DNA from: Chrysophaeum taylorii
Taxonomy: Eukaryota; Sar; Pelagophyceae; Pelagomonadales; Pelagomonadaceae
Length of the DNA: 64,000 bases
NCBI GenBank assembly: GCA_029834535.1
Contig: JAQMWT010000101.1
Location: 1 to 64,000, forward strand
Direction of reading: 5' to 3'
A model generated the notes under the pieces. It had not been told where the DNA came from and searched no databases. It was given only the letters and a program-made list of their open reading frames with translations. Shown piece after piece: positions 54,001 through 63,430 of the stretch (its first letter is position 1; each line of letters opens with the position of its first letter). Made by a program: the position numbers and the translations under genes.

Positions 54001-55096
54001 CAGTATGGTTCCGAGCATACACACCACGAAACATCGCCTGCAACAGCACAGCCGAGTCGATCCGCGACTGGTCGGCTACCTTGGCCTCAAGGTGCTCGGA
54101 CGCGTACTCCATGTCTTGGCCGCATGCCTCTTCTTGAACAAGAGTCGATTGCTTTGCTGCCGAGCGCTCTCGCGTCAGGCAATTTCGCCGCCGAAGCTCG
54201 CTCACCTGCGCATCAAGTATGACAGCCTCGACTTCTAGATGTTCGGCTTCCAACCGAAAACCCGTTGCGACGTTGCTAACACTGGACAACCACGTCGCGA
54301 ACTTGTAACGCGTGTCAGTTAGCACGTAGCCATGCTCGGCGCAATGGAGCCCAAGACACGCGGCGAGTGGATCGACACAGCTTGATGCGAGCTTGGTTTC
54401 GACCTCAACAAGCGAAACCGCACGGTCGAACAAGGTGGCTTCGGCTGCATTGAACAAGTCATTACATCTCCGACAGCACAGATCATCAACGCCAACCTCG
54501 GCGCGCTCGTCGTGTTGTGACAGGACGTGAGCGATGTTGTGCATGCTCTTGAGGCGGTTCTCGACATCTTCATGCGCAAGCGCTATCGTCGTCTCGAGCT
54601 CTTTTATCTGCGTGCTCACTGGCTGCCTCGCCTCGCTACTCGGTCGCGTCGTGTTGAGCGTGAGACCCGGATACTCGCTGAAGGAGAAGCCACCCACTCC
54701 TCCGTTGACGGGAATTGTCTTTGGCGCGCGCAGCAGCCTGTTCGCGAGATTGAGCTTTGGTCGCCGTTTTCTGTAGGTCGGAATGGGGCAGACTGGAAGA
54801 AACTTGTTGAGATCTCGACCTCCCGCGACCGTTGGCACCACCCTCTGCATTGCCTCCGCGCCTTGCAACTCAGCCTGCGCATGTTGTCGCATGTGCTTTA
54901 GCATGGTTATTGGAATCCACGCCGAGTTTGGCTCTTTTGGCACGATGGGGGGCGAAGGAACAAGCTCATGTGAGCTCTCCTTGGATGTCAGCGCCAGGTC
55001 CCCGCTCCGCAGCGATGTTTCGCTTTGGTTTGACTTAGATGGGAGAAGCGAGTCAAGGGACGGGGAGAGGCAGCCATCGCCACCCGAGCGCCCCAT
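51002..55096 (-). CDS. large IQ-motif and EF-hand protein
   Basis: Intronless, 1364 residues, lower GC than the genes at 8-30 kb. The N-terminal 130 residues are Ser/Pro-rich. A helical part has a Cys-rich word (DDLCCRRCNDLF). IQ motifs include SAVLLQAMFRGVYARN and SARVIQTVWRVSCSRHKY. After a long variable region, the last 250 residues hold a canonical EF-hand loop DHDGDGRLCWSE in LFEAADHDGDGRLCWSEFLL, with a second, degenerate EF-like unit after it (DTQTESLDYGTF). Residues about 980-1120 (VRHLVSVGKNDPL, LRAALRYAVIVEQ) look helical. Probably a calcium/calmodulin-responsive cytoskeletal or flagellar protein; that is inference. Its start faces the GRK-like gene 205 bases away. Confidence 0.78.
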   Translation of the reverse strand: MGRSGGDGCLSPSLDSLLPSKSNQSETSLRSGDLALTSKESSHELVPSPPIVPKEPNSAWIPITMLKHMRQHAQAELQGAEAMQRVVPTVAGGRDLNKFLPVCPIPTYRKRRPKLNLANRLLRAPKTIPVNGGVGGFSFSEYPGLTLNTTRPSSEARQPVSTQIKELETTIALAHEDVENRLKSMHNIAHVLSQHDERAEVGVDDLCCRRCNDLFNAAEATLFDRAVSLVEVETKLASSCVDPLAACLGLHCAEHGYVLTDTRYKFATWLSSVSNVATGFRLEAEHLEVEAVILDAQVSELRRRNCLTRERSAAKQSTLVQEEACGQDMEYASEHLEAKVADQSRIDSAVLLQAMFRGVYARNHTEHIEAKRHKVIATHDAAQYAAVAHASALAAAAAETKSMPQRRSRNSSALDIVARAILPVVNCTVVVQTDREPDTSSAKDVNKMEQSARVIQTVWRVSCSRHKYHKARKASQFRASIALARSVQGLLSIVRTSLAEFELTLRMRHGPRIFALRVLGDASTIASSRTVRLDCIVATHAVDCSHRLLMAKNTASRFGTIMSCLYFASRRACALRLLRRLILRWHRYWLDNRPVSRKSIDLHAMLADTTKLSDNEDILAAIALNCNEQSMERAVASSREIAYQQQHAKSKYSAIEAAQKNIRKSDSEHCVPYSRTPQEIYPKRDPMSFPQPQREAKNSLPPSKQPVPFYKSESRCETSVRPAVMSNDAPFEKSLSTHEYLVNQLANLTTPLDDPETRAESNEDLRSRTRLSSYLLGFANAEEEAVLKSCCSSLTERRTCEPSDLINSIEQVTAIEIQACSTPITKALQRMLIWRGILDPGLDEYTLKRDTTNHVIALDVKRLEWVRRHVAELTTSIAERLRVSGLMPKVPKGGATLPTLGFFPSRIERLPLELRAAFALGWKMVQRDSALVCSHKPAVNYACGGACCVDAPWLVSTTSLSLRGCSSSTRGDVGLELYATVRHLVSVGKNDPLISALFEVLASHHPSPTLLFFAHVTELICKSHHGKIFVVTSELDRDSADPKSYPSFMRPTVSYAGKSRQSVVQRLGLHEDDEFQFDLTSYAERRSIEKYVVLQAVAASFVDYADRQRFMTLGHAFHILAVLYGVNNNLVKAALRYAVIVEQGSNDAYSSVYDRSRDTVKAQLDLESIAQCASQISKVRAYILDDKTLDDNVNAESFLELSICICELVQKPIFVAADDDLERGHVIPSIDVDVFRDVLIKFHIRQLRRLRCAHVTTVLFEAADHDGDGRLCWSEFLLAYYALEPKIEEASVLVIYEQALYDTQTESLDYGTFDRLVRGSVLTIVTKGSIEEATRFLGRDRTSSINDLWAPDVLGDARTATATV

Positions 55097-55300
55097 CTCG
55101 CGAACGGTGGTTTCGTGGATGCTGGCGTCACGGATATATGGATTTGTCCTTTAGGATATTGAAGTACGACGGCCCTTGGTAACATCTTCCCAAAGTTGAA
55201 GAAATGGGAACCTGCGCGCTTGCGAAGCAGGCGCGCGGTAAGCACTGGTGCGCGTCTCTGGGCTGCGTATTGACGTGCTTCGTGTACACGTAAGACCATC

Positions 55301-57221
55301 ATGGACCTCGGGTCAATGCACAATATCTTGGACAACGCAAGGCTTGGGAAAGCATTTCGCAAGTCCGATATTCCCGACCCTGCGGAAGAGTACAAAACAT
55401 ATTCGAAAGACGAATTGATCGCGTTCAAGCAGAGGGCCCAAATCATGGGCCTGTTGAAAGTGGAGCGCATATTAGCCGGACCCCTCGGCTTTTGGATGTT
55501 CACAAATTGGTGCTCGCGCCAGCAGGACATCCATTGCAAGCACGTGGGCCTCTTTCTGGTAGACCTGACGTCGATGAAGCTCGCGTTGGGCGAGAAAAGG
55601 AAGCGTGCGCGCGATAATATTCTTAAAGCCTACTTTCCGCTCAAGTCAGACAGGATCCCGAAGCAACCGTCGTACGTCTCGCCAGAGATGGTGCGCAAGC
55701 TTCGGCCGCCTGTTCCAGAATCGGCAGCAAAGTACGCCGATCACGTCAAAGTCACGATCTTGGGAGACAGTCGGAGCTCCTTGATGAGTCGGGTATCTTT
55801 GTGCGACAACAGCGCCTCGTCCTTTTTGGTGTCACACACTTATCTTTTTTCGACGCGTTAATTCTACAGGTCTTCGGGATGGCCTATTTCTCGCAGCCGA
55901 GAGTTGATCCGAGAGGATGACCCTTTGACGATGTTCGATGTGATCGAGGACCTTGTCATCATGTATTTTGAGAAGGTCGTGATGGAGACGTGGCTCAACG
56001 AGGAATCGAATCCTGATTTTCTCGAGTACATGCGATACTTGAAAATCCAGCACGACGAGTCATTGAGTCTATCGATGTTCAGCGTGTTTCGCAACATGGG
56101 TAAGGGCGGATTCGGCCTCGTCAAGGGTTGCCGGACGCAGACGACAGGTCGAATGTACGCGCTCAAGGAGATGGACAAGAAACGCGTGAAGAAGCGCAAG
56201 AGCAAGCATCTGTGCGACCAGGAATGCATGGTCCTCAAACTAATAGATAGTCCGTTCTGCATCAATCTCAAGTACGCCTTCCAGACGCCCACATCGCTCG
56301 TGTTGATCATCGACCTTATGATGGGCGGTAGGCTGTGTGATGCGGTCAGGTGCTCGTCGCAACGACCACCGTTGTTGTGCAGGTGATTTGAGATATCACC
56401 ACCATCGCAAAGAGAAGCGGTTCCCTGAAGAATGGGCACGCTATTACGGTGCCCGGACAATGCTCGGGCTGCAGGCCCTCCACGACGCGGGCTTCATCTA
56501 CCGCGACCTCAAGCCGGAGAACATCCTGGTTGCCGACGATGGCAGCACGCGTCTTTCTGACATGGGGCTCGCCGTGCGTGAGACGCCCGGTCTTCGAGGT
56601 ACCGCCGGGACGCCCGGCTACTGCGCGCCTGAGATGCTCCTCGGCAAGACCTACGACCGTCTCGTCGACTGGTGGTCCTTTGGTTGTTTCATGTACGAGC
56701 TGTGCGCACATCACTCGCCATTTCGCACCAAGGACGCGTGCGGGTTCAATGGAATCAAGGAAAAACACAAGGCGATTACCGCCGCGTCGTGCGAGATGGA
56801 TATCAAATGGCCCGCTAGCTTCAGCCCTGATTTCCTCGACCTTTGCCAACGCCTCCTCACGCGCGACCCAAACCGGCGCCTTGGCAAGCAAGGAGGCGCC
56901 GCCGAGTTGATGCGTCACCCTTTCTTCAAGTCACTTGACTGGGACATGATGAAGGCCGACGGTTTCGCCTCGGCGAACGCGCCCGAGGCGCCGCCGCTTG
57001 TCCCAGGAAAGACGCTGAACATCGAGGACATGGCGAAGATCGGAGACTTTGCAGAGCTCGGCGACGAGGTCCAACTCGAACCCGCGGATTTCCCTCAAGA
57101 CGAATGGAGCTTTATCTCCCAAAGAGCCTTCCAATCTGAGGTTGTCTGGTTGTTGCAATGGAGAGCCGAAACTGCGGGCCAGCCCTCCGCGACGAAGAGT
57201 AAAGCGTGCGTCATATTCTAA
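55301..57221 (+). CDS. GRK-like AGC protein kinase with CaaX box
   Basis: Exons 55301-55800, 55870-56327 and 56383-57221; introns of 69 nt (GTGCGA...TCTACAG) and 55 nt (GTAGGC...GTGCAG). The second join rebuilds LMMGGDLRYHHH, matching LMNGGDLKFHI of GRKs. The product is 598 residues. Residues 20-230 look like the RGS-homology region (PLGFWMFTNWCSRQQD, EKRKRARDNILKAYFP). The kinase has GKGGFG (244), MYALKEMDKKRVKKRK with Lys 266, FIYRDLKPENIL (Asp 361) and SDMGLAV (GRKs have DLG). GTPGYCAPEM and an AGC C-tail follow. The end KACVIF is a CaaX box, as in GRK1/7, predicting prenylation (terminal Phe suggests geranylgeranyl). GRKs phosphorylate active GPCRs. The first intron is less certain than the second. 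Confidence 0.88.
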
Positions 57222-57600
57222 ATGCCGATGATTCGAGAGTGTACTCTCGCACCACCGCGCGTCGTCGGCCGTCGCGCCTCGCAATCGTCGACTCGGCGAC
57301 CCGTGCTTTGAGCGCGACCGGAAGCGGGCTGGTCTCTTTCCCCATATGGGTGCTCCCTTGTGGGGACCGTGTGTGCTCACCAGCGTCGCTGACGACCCAA
57401 GTCGCGGTGATTGTGTTCAAGGCCCACCACAATCACGTTTCGTGTTGCTGCGGTCTTTATCTAAGCAGTGGTCGTTCTTCATCGTCGATGGCGTACCTCG
57501 TCGATCACGGTCTACGCCCGGAGGAGGCCTGCAGCGGGTTCTGGAAGGACGACGCGAAGAGGAGCGGGCGCAGGGGGCTTTAAATTTTAAAGGCCGAAAA
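57222..57600. other. intergenic, no gene seen
   Basis: Short frames only; it ends at the tail of a repeat on the minus strand. Confidence 0.45.
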
Positions 57601-58345
57601 AGAAACTAACTATAGGCCAGCCCGCAGTGGACATATGGGGCGTAGGCTGATCCCAGCGCCGAAACGCGCAGGATCAGAATCACTGGGAAAAGAAGCGAGG
57701 GGCGCTGCAAGGAGCGTCGGGGGAGATTTGACGCCTGTCACCATGCGACGCGGAGACCGCGATTTGACTGACAACCATCTCGTCGTTAACGCGTCCTTCT
57801 GCGTCCTCCGGCCGTAACCCGTCCCGCTGCGGACGTTGCGGCTTACAACCGGCCCGCCCGGGAGGCGAACAGGTAAAAGGGAAGGGTTTATCAAAAAAGG
57901 CGACGGCTAAAAATGGGGGGTTTGGGACTTCAGGTTTGAGGTCAGAGACACAGGTACGCAGCGGGCGGTACCTGAAAGGCGGATGTGCCCCAATGCCGAA
58001 TCGGGGTCTCCGCCGAGCCGTGGGGGAGGCGAAGAGCGGAGGGCCCTCCCCCCAAGGGTGTGCGCTTTCCGGACATACGTGCTGCAGTGTGTGGTGTCCT
58101 GCTGGGCGCGGGCGGCCTGAGTGGGGCTGCCCGAGTCGGCGACTTGGCTGCGGGCGGTGCGGGCGCTGCGTCCCTGGCCCCAGGCATTGGCGGCTCCCCA
58201 CTCGCGGTAGATGCGGCGAACTGGACCGGATTTGAGGGTCAGGGGCAGGGGTGTGTGAAAGGCGGAAGGTTCTCTGGTTTCGTTTTATGCTTTTGTTTTG
58301 TCAGCGGGTCTCGGAGAGGGCCGTTGAACTTTTCTCCGAGGCATG
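57601..58345 (-). mobile_element. mobile element 3' end, copy B
   Basis: Minus strand. The part 58235-57940 encodes RIYREWGAANAWGQGRSART, SGSPTQAARAQQDTTHCSTY and LSSPPPRLGGDP-like words that align with GIANVLGRARFALTAL and SGNPTQATRSQQDVVLRRTY of copy A at 46310-46560. The next 350 bases are untranslated, matching 1-130 of the window, and end in GGCCTATAGTTAGTTT (about 57603-57618), a short TTAG-type tail. Only the 3' end of the element is present. It sits directly upstream of the J-domain gene. Confidence 0.65.
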
Positions 58346-58384
58346 GTCCAACGATGGGTCTGCGCATGTCTTGCGTTGCTTGCC

Positions 58385-59159
58385 ATGAGGTGCGACGGGC
58401 GACGTGACGATCACTACAAGGCGCTTGGAGTGAGGCCGACGGCGAGTGCTGCCGACATCAGATCACAGTGAGCCAAGTAGTAAAGACGAGTGTGATTCGG
58501 CGAATAGGTATCGGCAGCTAGCCAAGAAGTATCACCCTGACAAGAACCCGAACGACCCAAAGGCAGCGGAGAAGTTTCAGAAGATTGCCACCGCGTATGA
58601 GGTTTTAAGCGACGACGAGAAGCGGCGCGACTACGACGACGAGCGAAAAGGCCGCCGACCGCCGGCGACCCCGTTTGAGAATCATCACCAGTCTCACTTT
58701 GGCCAACCGCGGAGGTTCGTGCGCGTCGTGCAGAACGGTAGGGTCTACGAGGTACCGCTGGACGACTTTGCTTACGAGGATATGTTCCGCGGTTTTCGTC
58801 ACTTTCAGCGGCCGAGAGACGAGTATGTTGTCGACCTCAGATTCATCTCGCAGCTCGTCATCTTTGGCGTGCTCCTCGCTTTGGCGTTGCAGTGAGTTAC
58901 GTCGCCTCCTTTCATGATCATCACATGCGTGCGTGTGTGTAGGGCCCTTTTGAGTCTGCCGGGAAGCCCAGAGACGTCGCGTCGCGAGCAGCGACCGACG
59001 GCTGGAGCGTCGTCGTCCGAGGCACCGCGGCGCCAACCACAACCCGTGACGGCAAAATCATCGGTACGCGAGCTCAAGGACGAGGCGAGACGACGGGGGC
59101 TCAATATGGAAGGCTGCGCCGAGAAGAGCGACCTCGTGGCCCTTCTCGGATGTGCATAG
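58385..59159 (+). CDS. J-domain membrane protein with SAP-like tail
   Basis: Exons 58385-58467, 58508-58891 and 58943-59159; introns of 40 nt (GTGAGC...GAATAG) and 51 nt (GTGAGT...GTGTAG), each splitting a Gln codon. The product is 227 residues. Residues 1-70 are a J domain: [34 protein letters not shown] with the HPD triad, and [21 protein letters not shown]. Then comes [20 protein letters not shown], one membrane segment ([16 protein letters not shown]) and a C-terminal [20 protein letters not shown] helix-turn-helix that resembles a SAP motif. J proteins recruit and stimulate Hsp70; the anchor suggests an ER or organelle membrane. Unspliced, the first exon stops at once, so the splice model is well supported. 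Confidence 0.85.
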
Positions 59160-59289
59160 GGGGCGGGCCGGCCGGCCGGCCGCGGGGAAAAAAGTAATAA
59201 ACACACCTATCTATTTATTAATAAGGAGAGAGAGATGCCTCGCGCATTCATTCATCGGCGACGCACGCACGGGCGCTTCCCTAGAAAAG

Positions 59290-60817
59290 CTACGCCAAGT
59301 CCCAGAGGTGAACACAACGTGCGCCTGGAGTGTAGTTGCGGTAAGGGGGGTCCGCTCGTCGTCGCATCGCGAGGTCGAGGTCGGTCGCGCACCGCGCGAC
59401 GCACGAGCCGGGGCGTCCGCGTCGGATGCTGGGCCTCGCGACCGCATACTGCCACCACCAGTCACGGGCGCAGTGGTGACCGCCCCAACGACGGGTCTCG
59501 GCAGGCGAGTCCCAGGATGTCGCTTGCTTGGCCCCGTTTTTCGCTCGGGGGTCGAGGCGGCAGGCAGGTCCCGGGCAATTCCACGGCTTGGGAGGGACGT
59601 TGAAGTGCAGGTAGTGGAGGCGCTTGGCGCAGGACCACTTAGAGACAAGAAGGGCCTTCCGCCGTTTGAGCGCGAAGAAGTACTCGACGAAGCCTTGGTC
59701 GGAGAAGCCGGCCCCCATCTCGACCCAGGAATTGCGCCGTCTGTCGGCGACCGCGCGCGTCGTCCAGTCGTGCGGCGCGTCGAACCCGGGGCTCGTGCCC
59801 CAGCCGCGCTTGGCGACGCGGTTGCGGTCGCAGACCCTGTCGCCGCCGCAGTTGGCGTCGAGATCCTTGGCGAGGGCTCGCCAGACCTCCGAATCGGGCC
59901 GCGCCATCATGTACGCGGTCAGCACGGGCGTCCCCGACGTCTGCTGCGCGAGCACCTCGGCTCGCGCGCCGGGCGGGTGGCAGGTCTGGGGATCGACGGC
60001 GCGGCAGGGTCGGCCGCCCGCGTCTGGGGGCGCCGGGTCTTCACCGCACCTCATTGGCGACGCCAAGAGGAAACGGAGCGATCCGGTGACGACGCCGTCT
60101 ACGTCGAGGAGCAGCACGCGTTCGTAATCGGTGAGCGAGAAAATGTAAAGCTTGCGGAGCAAAAGGTACTCTTGAAATACGGGGTACTCGTCGAACACCA
60201 TGCGCACCGGCCTCGCACCGTTCTCCGAAAGCGCGTTCGCGAGGCTGCGGGGTGGAGTGGGGCCCTTCCTTCCGTCGAGGCGACGCACCTCTCGGGAGCG
60301 CGCTCGTCGATGAGCGCGACGAAGTCGGCGTCGTCGCTCACTTCGCCGTTTCGCTCGACCGAGTGCCGCAACACCTGTTGAGCGCTGCTAACTCGCGAAA
60401 CGACGCCGGAGTCACCAGTACGGCGCAGAGCGAACCTTTGCGCCACGTCGGACAACTAAATTTATCGCGAGACACACGTACGGCTCCCGGGGCACGCGTC
60501 GGTGCTGTTGTCAAACGTCTTCACAGACCGCGGCTTCCAGCCGTCGGCTTTTGTCGACCTGAAAAAACATACGCGTTCTTTCCTTTCGAGGAGCCCCCCT
60601 CTCACGGGCTCGTGCTCAGCATCACGGCGATGGCCCATCGCTTCCTCCGAACGAATTCTCTATTATTCCCGGTCGGCTCCTCGCCAAAAGAGAGGCGCAC
60701 CACGTGCATGCGCCGACGCGAAACATACACGTATGCGGTGACGACCACAACGGCCAGCATGACGGGCCACGAGGAGTATACCGAACCGCGATGATACATC
60801 ATGCGCCCGCGCCCCAT
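59290..60817 (-). CDS. GT8-type glycosyltransferase
   Basis: The main exon (60244-59290) and the exon before it join across a 44-nt intron (60245-60288, GTGCGT...CCGCAG), giving DFVALIDERAPE then SLANALSENGARPVRMVF. VLLLDVDGVVTGSL holds the DxD metal-binding motif of family 8 (glycogenin/galactinol-synthase-like). Later WVEMGAGFSDQGFVEYF and a C-terminal HYLHFNVPPKPW fit the acceptor side. The probable N-terminus begins at 60817 with MGRGRMMYHRGSVYSSW, then a signal anchor (PVMLAVVVVTAYVYV), as in Golgi type II enzymes. Joins between 60650 and 60380 are unsure: LCAVLVTPASFRELAALN and VLRHSVERNGEVSDDADF look like one domain but lie in different frames. The donor is a nucleotide sugar, the acceptor unknown. 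Confidence 0.75.
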
Positions 60818-61432
60818 GTCTGCTGTGTGCTGCGTTCGAAGGAGGAGGCGAGGGTTTCGGTTTTTTTAGGGTCGTCGTCGACTGGTAATTTTAGTAAGAG
60901 GGAGGCAGATGATGATCAGAGCGGCAGACCAGAGCGTTGAGCGAGGCGAGAGCAGAGCAGGGTGAGCGAGGGAGGGAGGACAAGAAGACAGAGACAAGGG
61001 AGGGAGGATAAGCAGATGGCGGCGGCGAGGGTCCTACAGGGAGTACTTAACTCATAGTGTAGGCTAGGGGCTGAGCGGGAGCATAATAAGGCGGGGAGAT
61101 CAGAGCGGGAGTGAGCGGGGCGAGCGAGGAGGGAGGACATTATGACGGAGACGCAGGTCGTTCGCGGAGCAGAGCGCGAGCCGAGCCGTCGGAGGGACGT
61201 TCACGGAGGGCCGTTCACGGAGGGCGGCAGAAGAGCGACCCTGGCGGCGGCGGCGGTGGTGGCGGCGAGGGTTTAGGAGTAAACTCAAAGATGGAGAGGG
61301 TTAGAAGAGTTGGTAGTTTTCGCCCTCCAGGCGCTCAACGGCAGCAGCGCAACGCCCAACAAATTATGGTGGCTGCCCCATTTTTTTTTGTGAACAGCTC
61401 TTCTTCATAGAAACGACGACGACGACGACGAC
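60818..61432. other. intergenic, purine-rich, with a dispersed-repeat word
   Basis: 60900-61140 is GA-rich with GGGAGGGAGGA and GAGCGAG repeats on the plus strand. At 61273-61289 GGTTTAGGAGTAAACTC is the reverse complement of a word next to the minisatellite near 45018. A GAC-rich tract precedes the CFAP52 start. No gene. Confidence 0.5.
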
Positions 61433-63430
61433 ATGGCGCTAGCGGAGGAGGCGTCGCAGCTCAAGCTCGATGGGCTGATCGGGTTCAGCGGGTCGGTGAC
61501 GAATGGGCTTCACGTGGTGCGGTCGGCCAATCTCCCTGGGACGGGGGAGTGGATCGTGTATCCTTTGGGGTCGCTGGTGGTGGTCCGGCAGAGCGGAACG
61601 TCGTCGGCGGTGGCGTTTCTCCAATCACACTCTGATGATGTGTCGTGCGTTTGCGTGTCGCACGACGGGACGCGGCTCGCGTCTGGCCAGGACTCGCACC
61701 AGGGCGTCGCGGCCGACGTCATCGTGTGGGATTTGCAAGAGGCGTGCGAAGCGGCCCTGGCGGGCGAGACGGTCTCCGACAAGGTGGTGGTCCACCGACT
61801 GCGGCAGCACAAGGGGAGCGTCCAGGCGGTGAGCGTGAACGCGACCGACACGCTCCTCGCGACGCTCGGCGGCCGCGACGACAACGCGCTCGTGGTGTGG
61901 GACCTCAAGTCGGGAGCGGCGATCTGCGGCCAGCCCGCCGCCGCCGACAACACCCTCGCGCTGCGATGGCTCAACAAAAACCCCGATCGCCTCATCACGT
62001 GCGGGTCGCGGCACCTCCGCGTCTGGCAGGTCGACGCGAGCTTGCCCAAGCTGCACGCCGTGGACGCCAGCTTGGGTACGCTCAAGCGCGTGATGCGATG
62101 TGTCGGCGTGACGGCCGACGACGAGTTCGCATACGTTGGGACGACGACCGGCGAGGTGCTCAAGTTCACCATCGATCGCGACGGCATTCAGCTGCCGAAC
62201 GACCCCGATCGCCTTCGACCGATGCTCAAGCACGTCTCGTCCAAGCGCGTGGGGATGGGCGTGTGTGCGTGCGAGTGTTGGACCAACCCAAAGTCGGGAA
62301 ACGACAACGTGCTGGTTGGGGGAGGCGACGGCAGCCTGCTCATGTTTAACGGCGAACTCAACACGGTCCAGAACAAGAAGGAGGACCTCCAGGGCGCGGT
62401 GACGTCGATCTCGCTCGTCGCGCGCGACGAACCCGTGTTCTACGTCGGCACGAGCGAGGCAAACAGGTACCGCGTCGACATCAAGGAGTGGCGCGCCGAC
62501 CTCCTATCTACGGCGCACGTCGCCAAGGTCAAGGACGTCGTTTTTCCCCCCGAATGCTCCGACTTGTTCGTGACGTGTTCGGGAGGCGGCGACGTGCGCG
62601 TCTGGAACGCGAAGAAGCGCGTCGAGCTCCTGCGGATCCGTGTGCCCAACCTCGAGTGTGAGGCCGTCGTGTGTTCTGACGATGGTTCGGAGATTGTCTC
62701 GGGCTGGTCGGACGGCCGCGTCCGCTCGTTTTTCCCCGAGTCGGGCAAGCTCAAGTTTGTCATCAACGACGCCCACACAGACGGCGTCACCGCGCTTGCC
62801 GTCGTGCCGCGCAAAACTCGAGACAACGCCGCCTGGACCCTGTGCTCGGGTGGCCGCGACGGTCGCGTCCGCGCTTGGCGAGTCACGTCGTCGCATCAAC
62901 CCATGTTGTTCTCGATCAAGGAGCACCGCGGCACCGTAACGGCACTCAAGGTCTCGGGCGACGGATCGCACGTCGTCTCGGCATCGGCCGATGGCAGCTG
63001 CCTCTCGTTCTGCCTCAAGACTCAGGTCCGCAAGCTCGCGCTCTTCGAACCAAACGTCTTCACGCAAGTCGCGTGGCACCCCGACGAGTCCCAGCTCCTC
63101 ACGACTGGATCAAACTACAAGATCACCTACTGGGACTCGTACGACGGCTCCAAAATCAGAGTCCTCGACGGCTCGTTCACCGACGAAATGACCGCGCTCG
63201 ACGTCGAGAAAAAAAATGGCTCGTGGTTCCTCGCGGGATCGGCAGACAAAACCATCAAATTTTGGAATTATGACGATGGCATCGCCACCGCTTGTGGCGT
63301 CGGACACTCCAAGCGCGTCAACGCGGTAAAAATATCGCCAAACCAGCATTTCGCCATTTCCGTTGGCGACGAGGGTGGCATCTACATTTGGAACCTTCGT
63401 GGACTCCAGTACAATGACGATGCTGCATGA
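61433..63430 (+). CDS. CFAP52: CFAP52 (WDR16), ciliary WD40 protein
   Basis: Intronless, 665 residues, slightly longer than human CFAP52 (about 620). It follows that protein along its length: LIGFSGSVTNGLHV, IVYPLGSLVVV, HSDDVSCVCVSHDGTRLASG, QGVAADVIVWDLQEA, AICGQPAAADNT, GTTTGEVLKF, LEC-type PNLECEAVVCSDDG, FVINDAHTDGVTALAV and the end VGHSKRVNAVKISPNQHFAI. The WD40 repeats form a double beta-propeller. In animals and algae CFAP52 is a microtubule inner protein of the doublet in motile cilia. Its presence implies a flagellated stage. Start ATG at 61433 follows a GAC tract; no alternative start is needed. Confidence 0.95.
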   Translation: MALAEEASQLKLDGLIGFSGSVTNGLHVVRSANLPGTGEWIVYPLGSLVVVRQSGTSSAVAFLQSHSDDVSCVCVSHDGTRLASGQDSHQGVAADVIVWDLQEACEAALAGETVSDKVVVHRLRQHKGSVQAVSVNATDTLLATLGGRDDNALVVWDLKSGAAICGQPAAADNTLALRWLNKNPDRLITCGSRHLRVWQVDASLPKLHAVDASLGTLKRVMRCVGVTADDEFAYVGTTTGEVLKFTIDRDGIQLPNDPDRLRPMLKHVSSKRVGMGVCACECWTNPKSGNDNVLVGGGDGSLLMFNGELNTVQNKKEDLQGAVTSISLVARDEPVFYVGTSEANRYRVDIKEWRADLLSTAHVAKVKDVVFPPECSDLFVTCSGGGDVRVWNAKKRVELLRIRVPNLECEAVVCSDDGSEIVSGWSDGRVRSFFPESGKLKFVINDAHTDGVTALAVVPRKTRDNAAWTLCSGGRDGRVRAWRVTSSHQPMLFSIKEHRGTVTALKVSGDGSHVVSASADGSCLSFCLKTQVRKLALFEPNVFTQVAWHPDESQLLTTGSNYKITYWDSYDGSKIRVLDGSFTDEMTALDVEKKNGSWFLAGSADKTIKFWNYDDGIATACGVGHSKRVNAVKISPNQHFAISVGDEGGIYIWNLRGLQYNDDAA

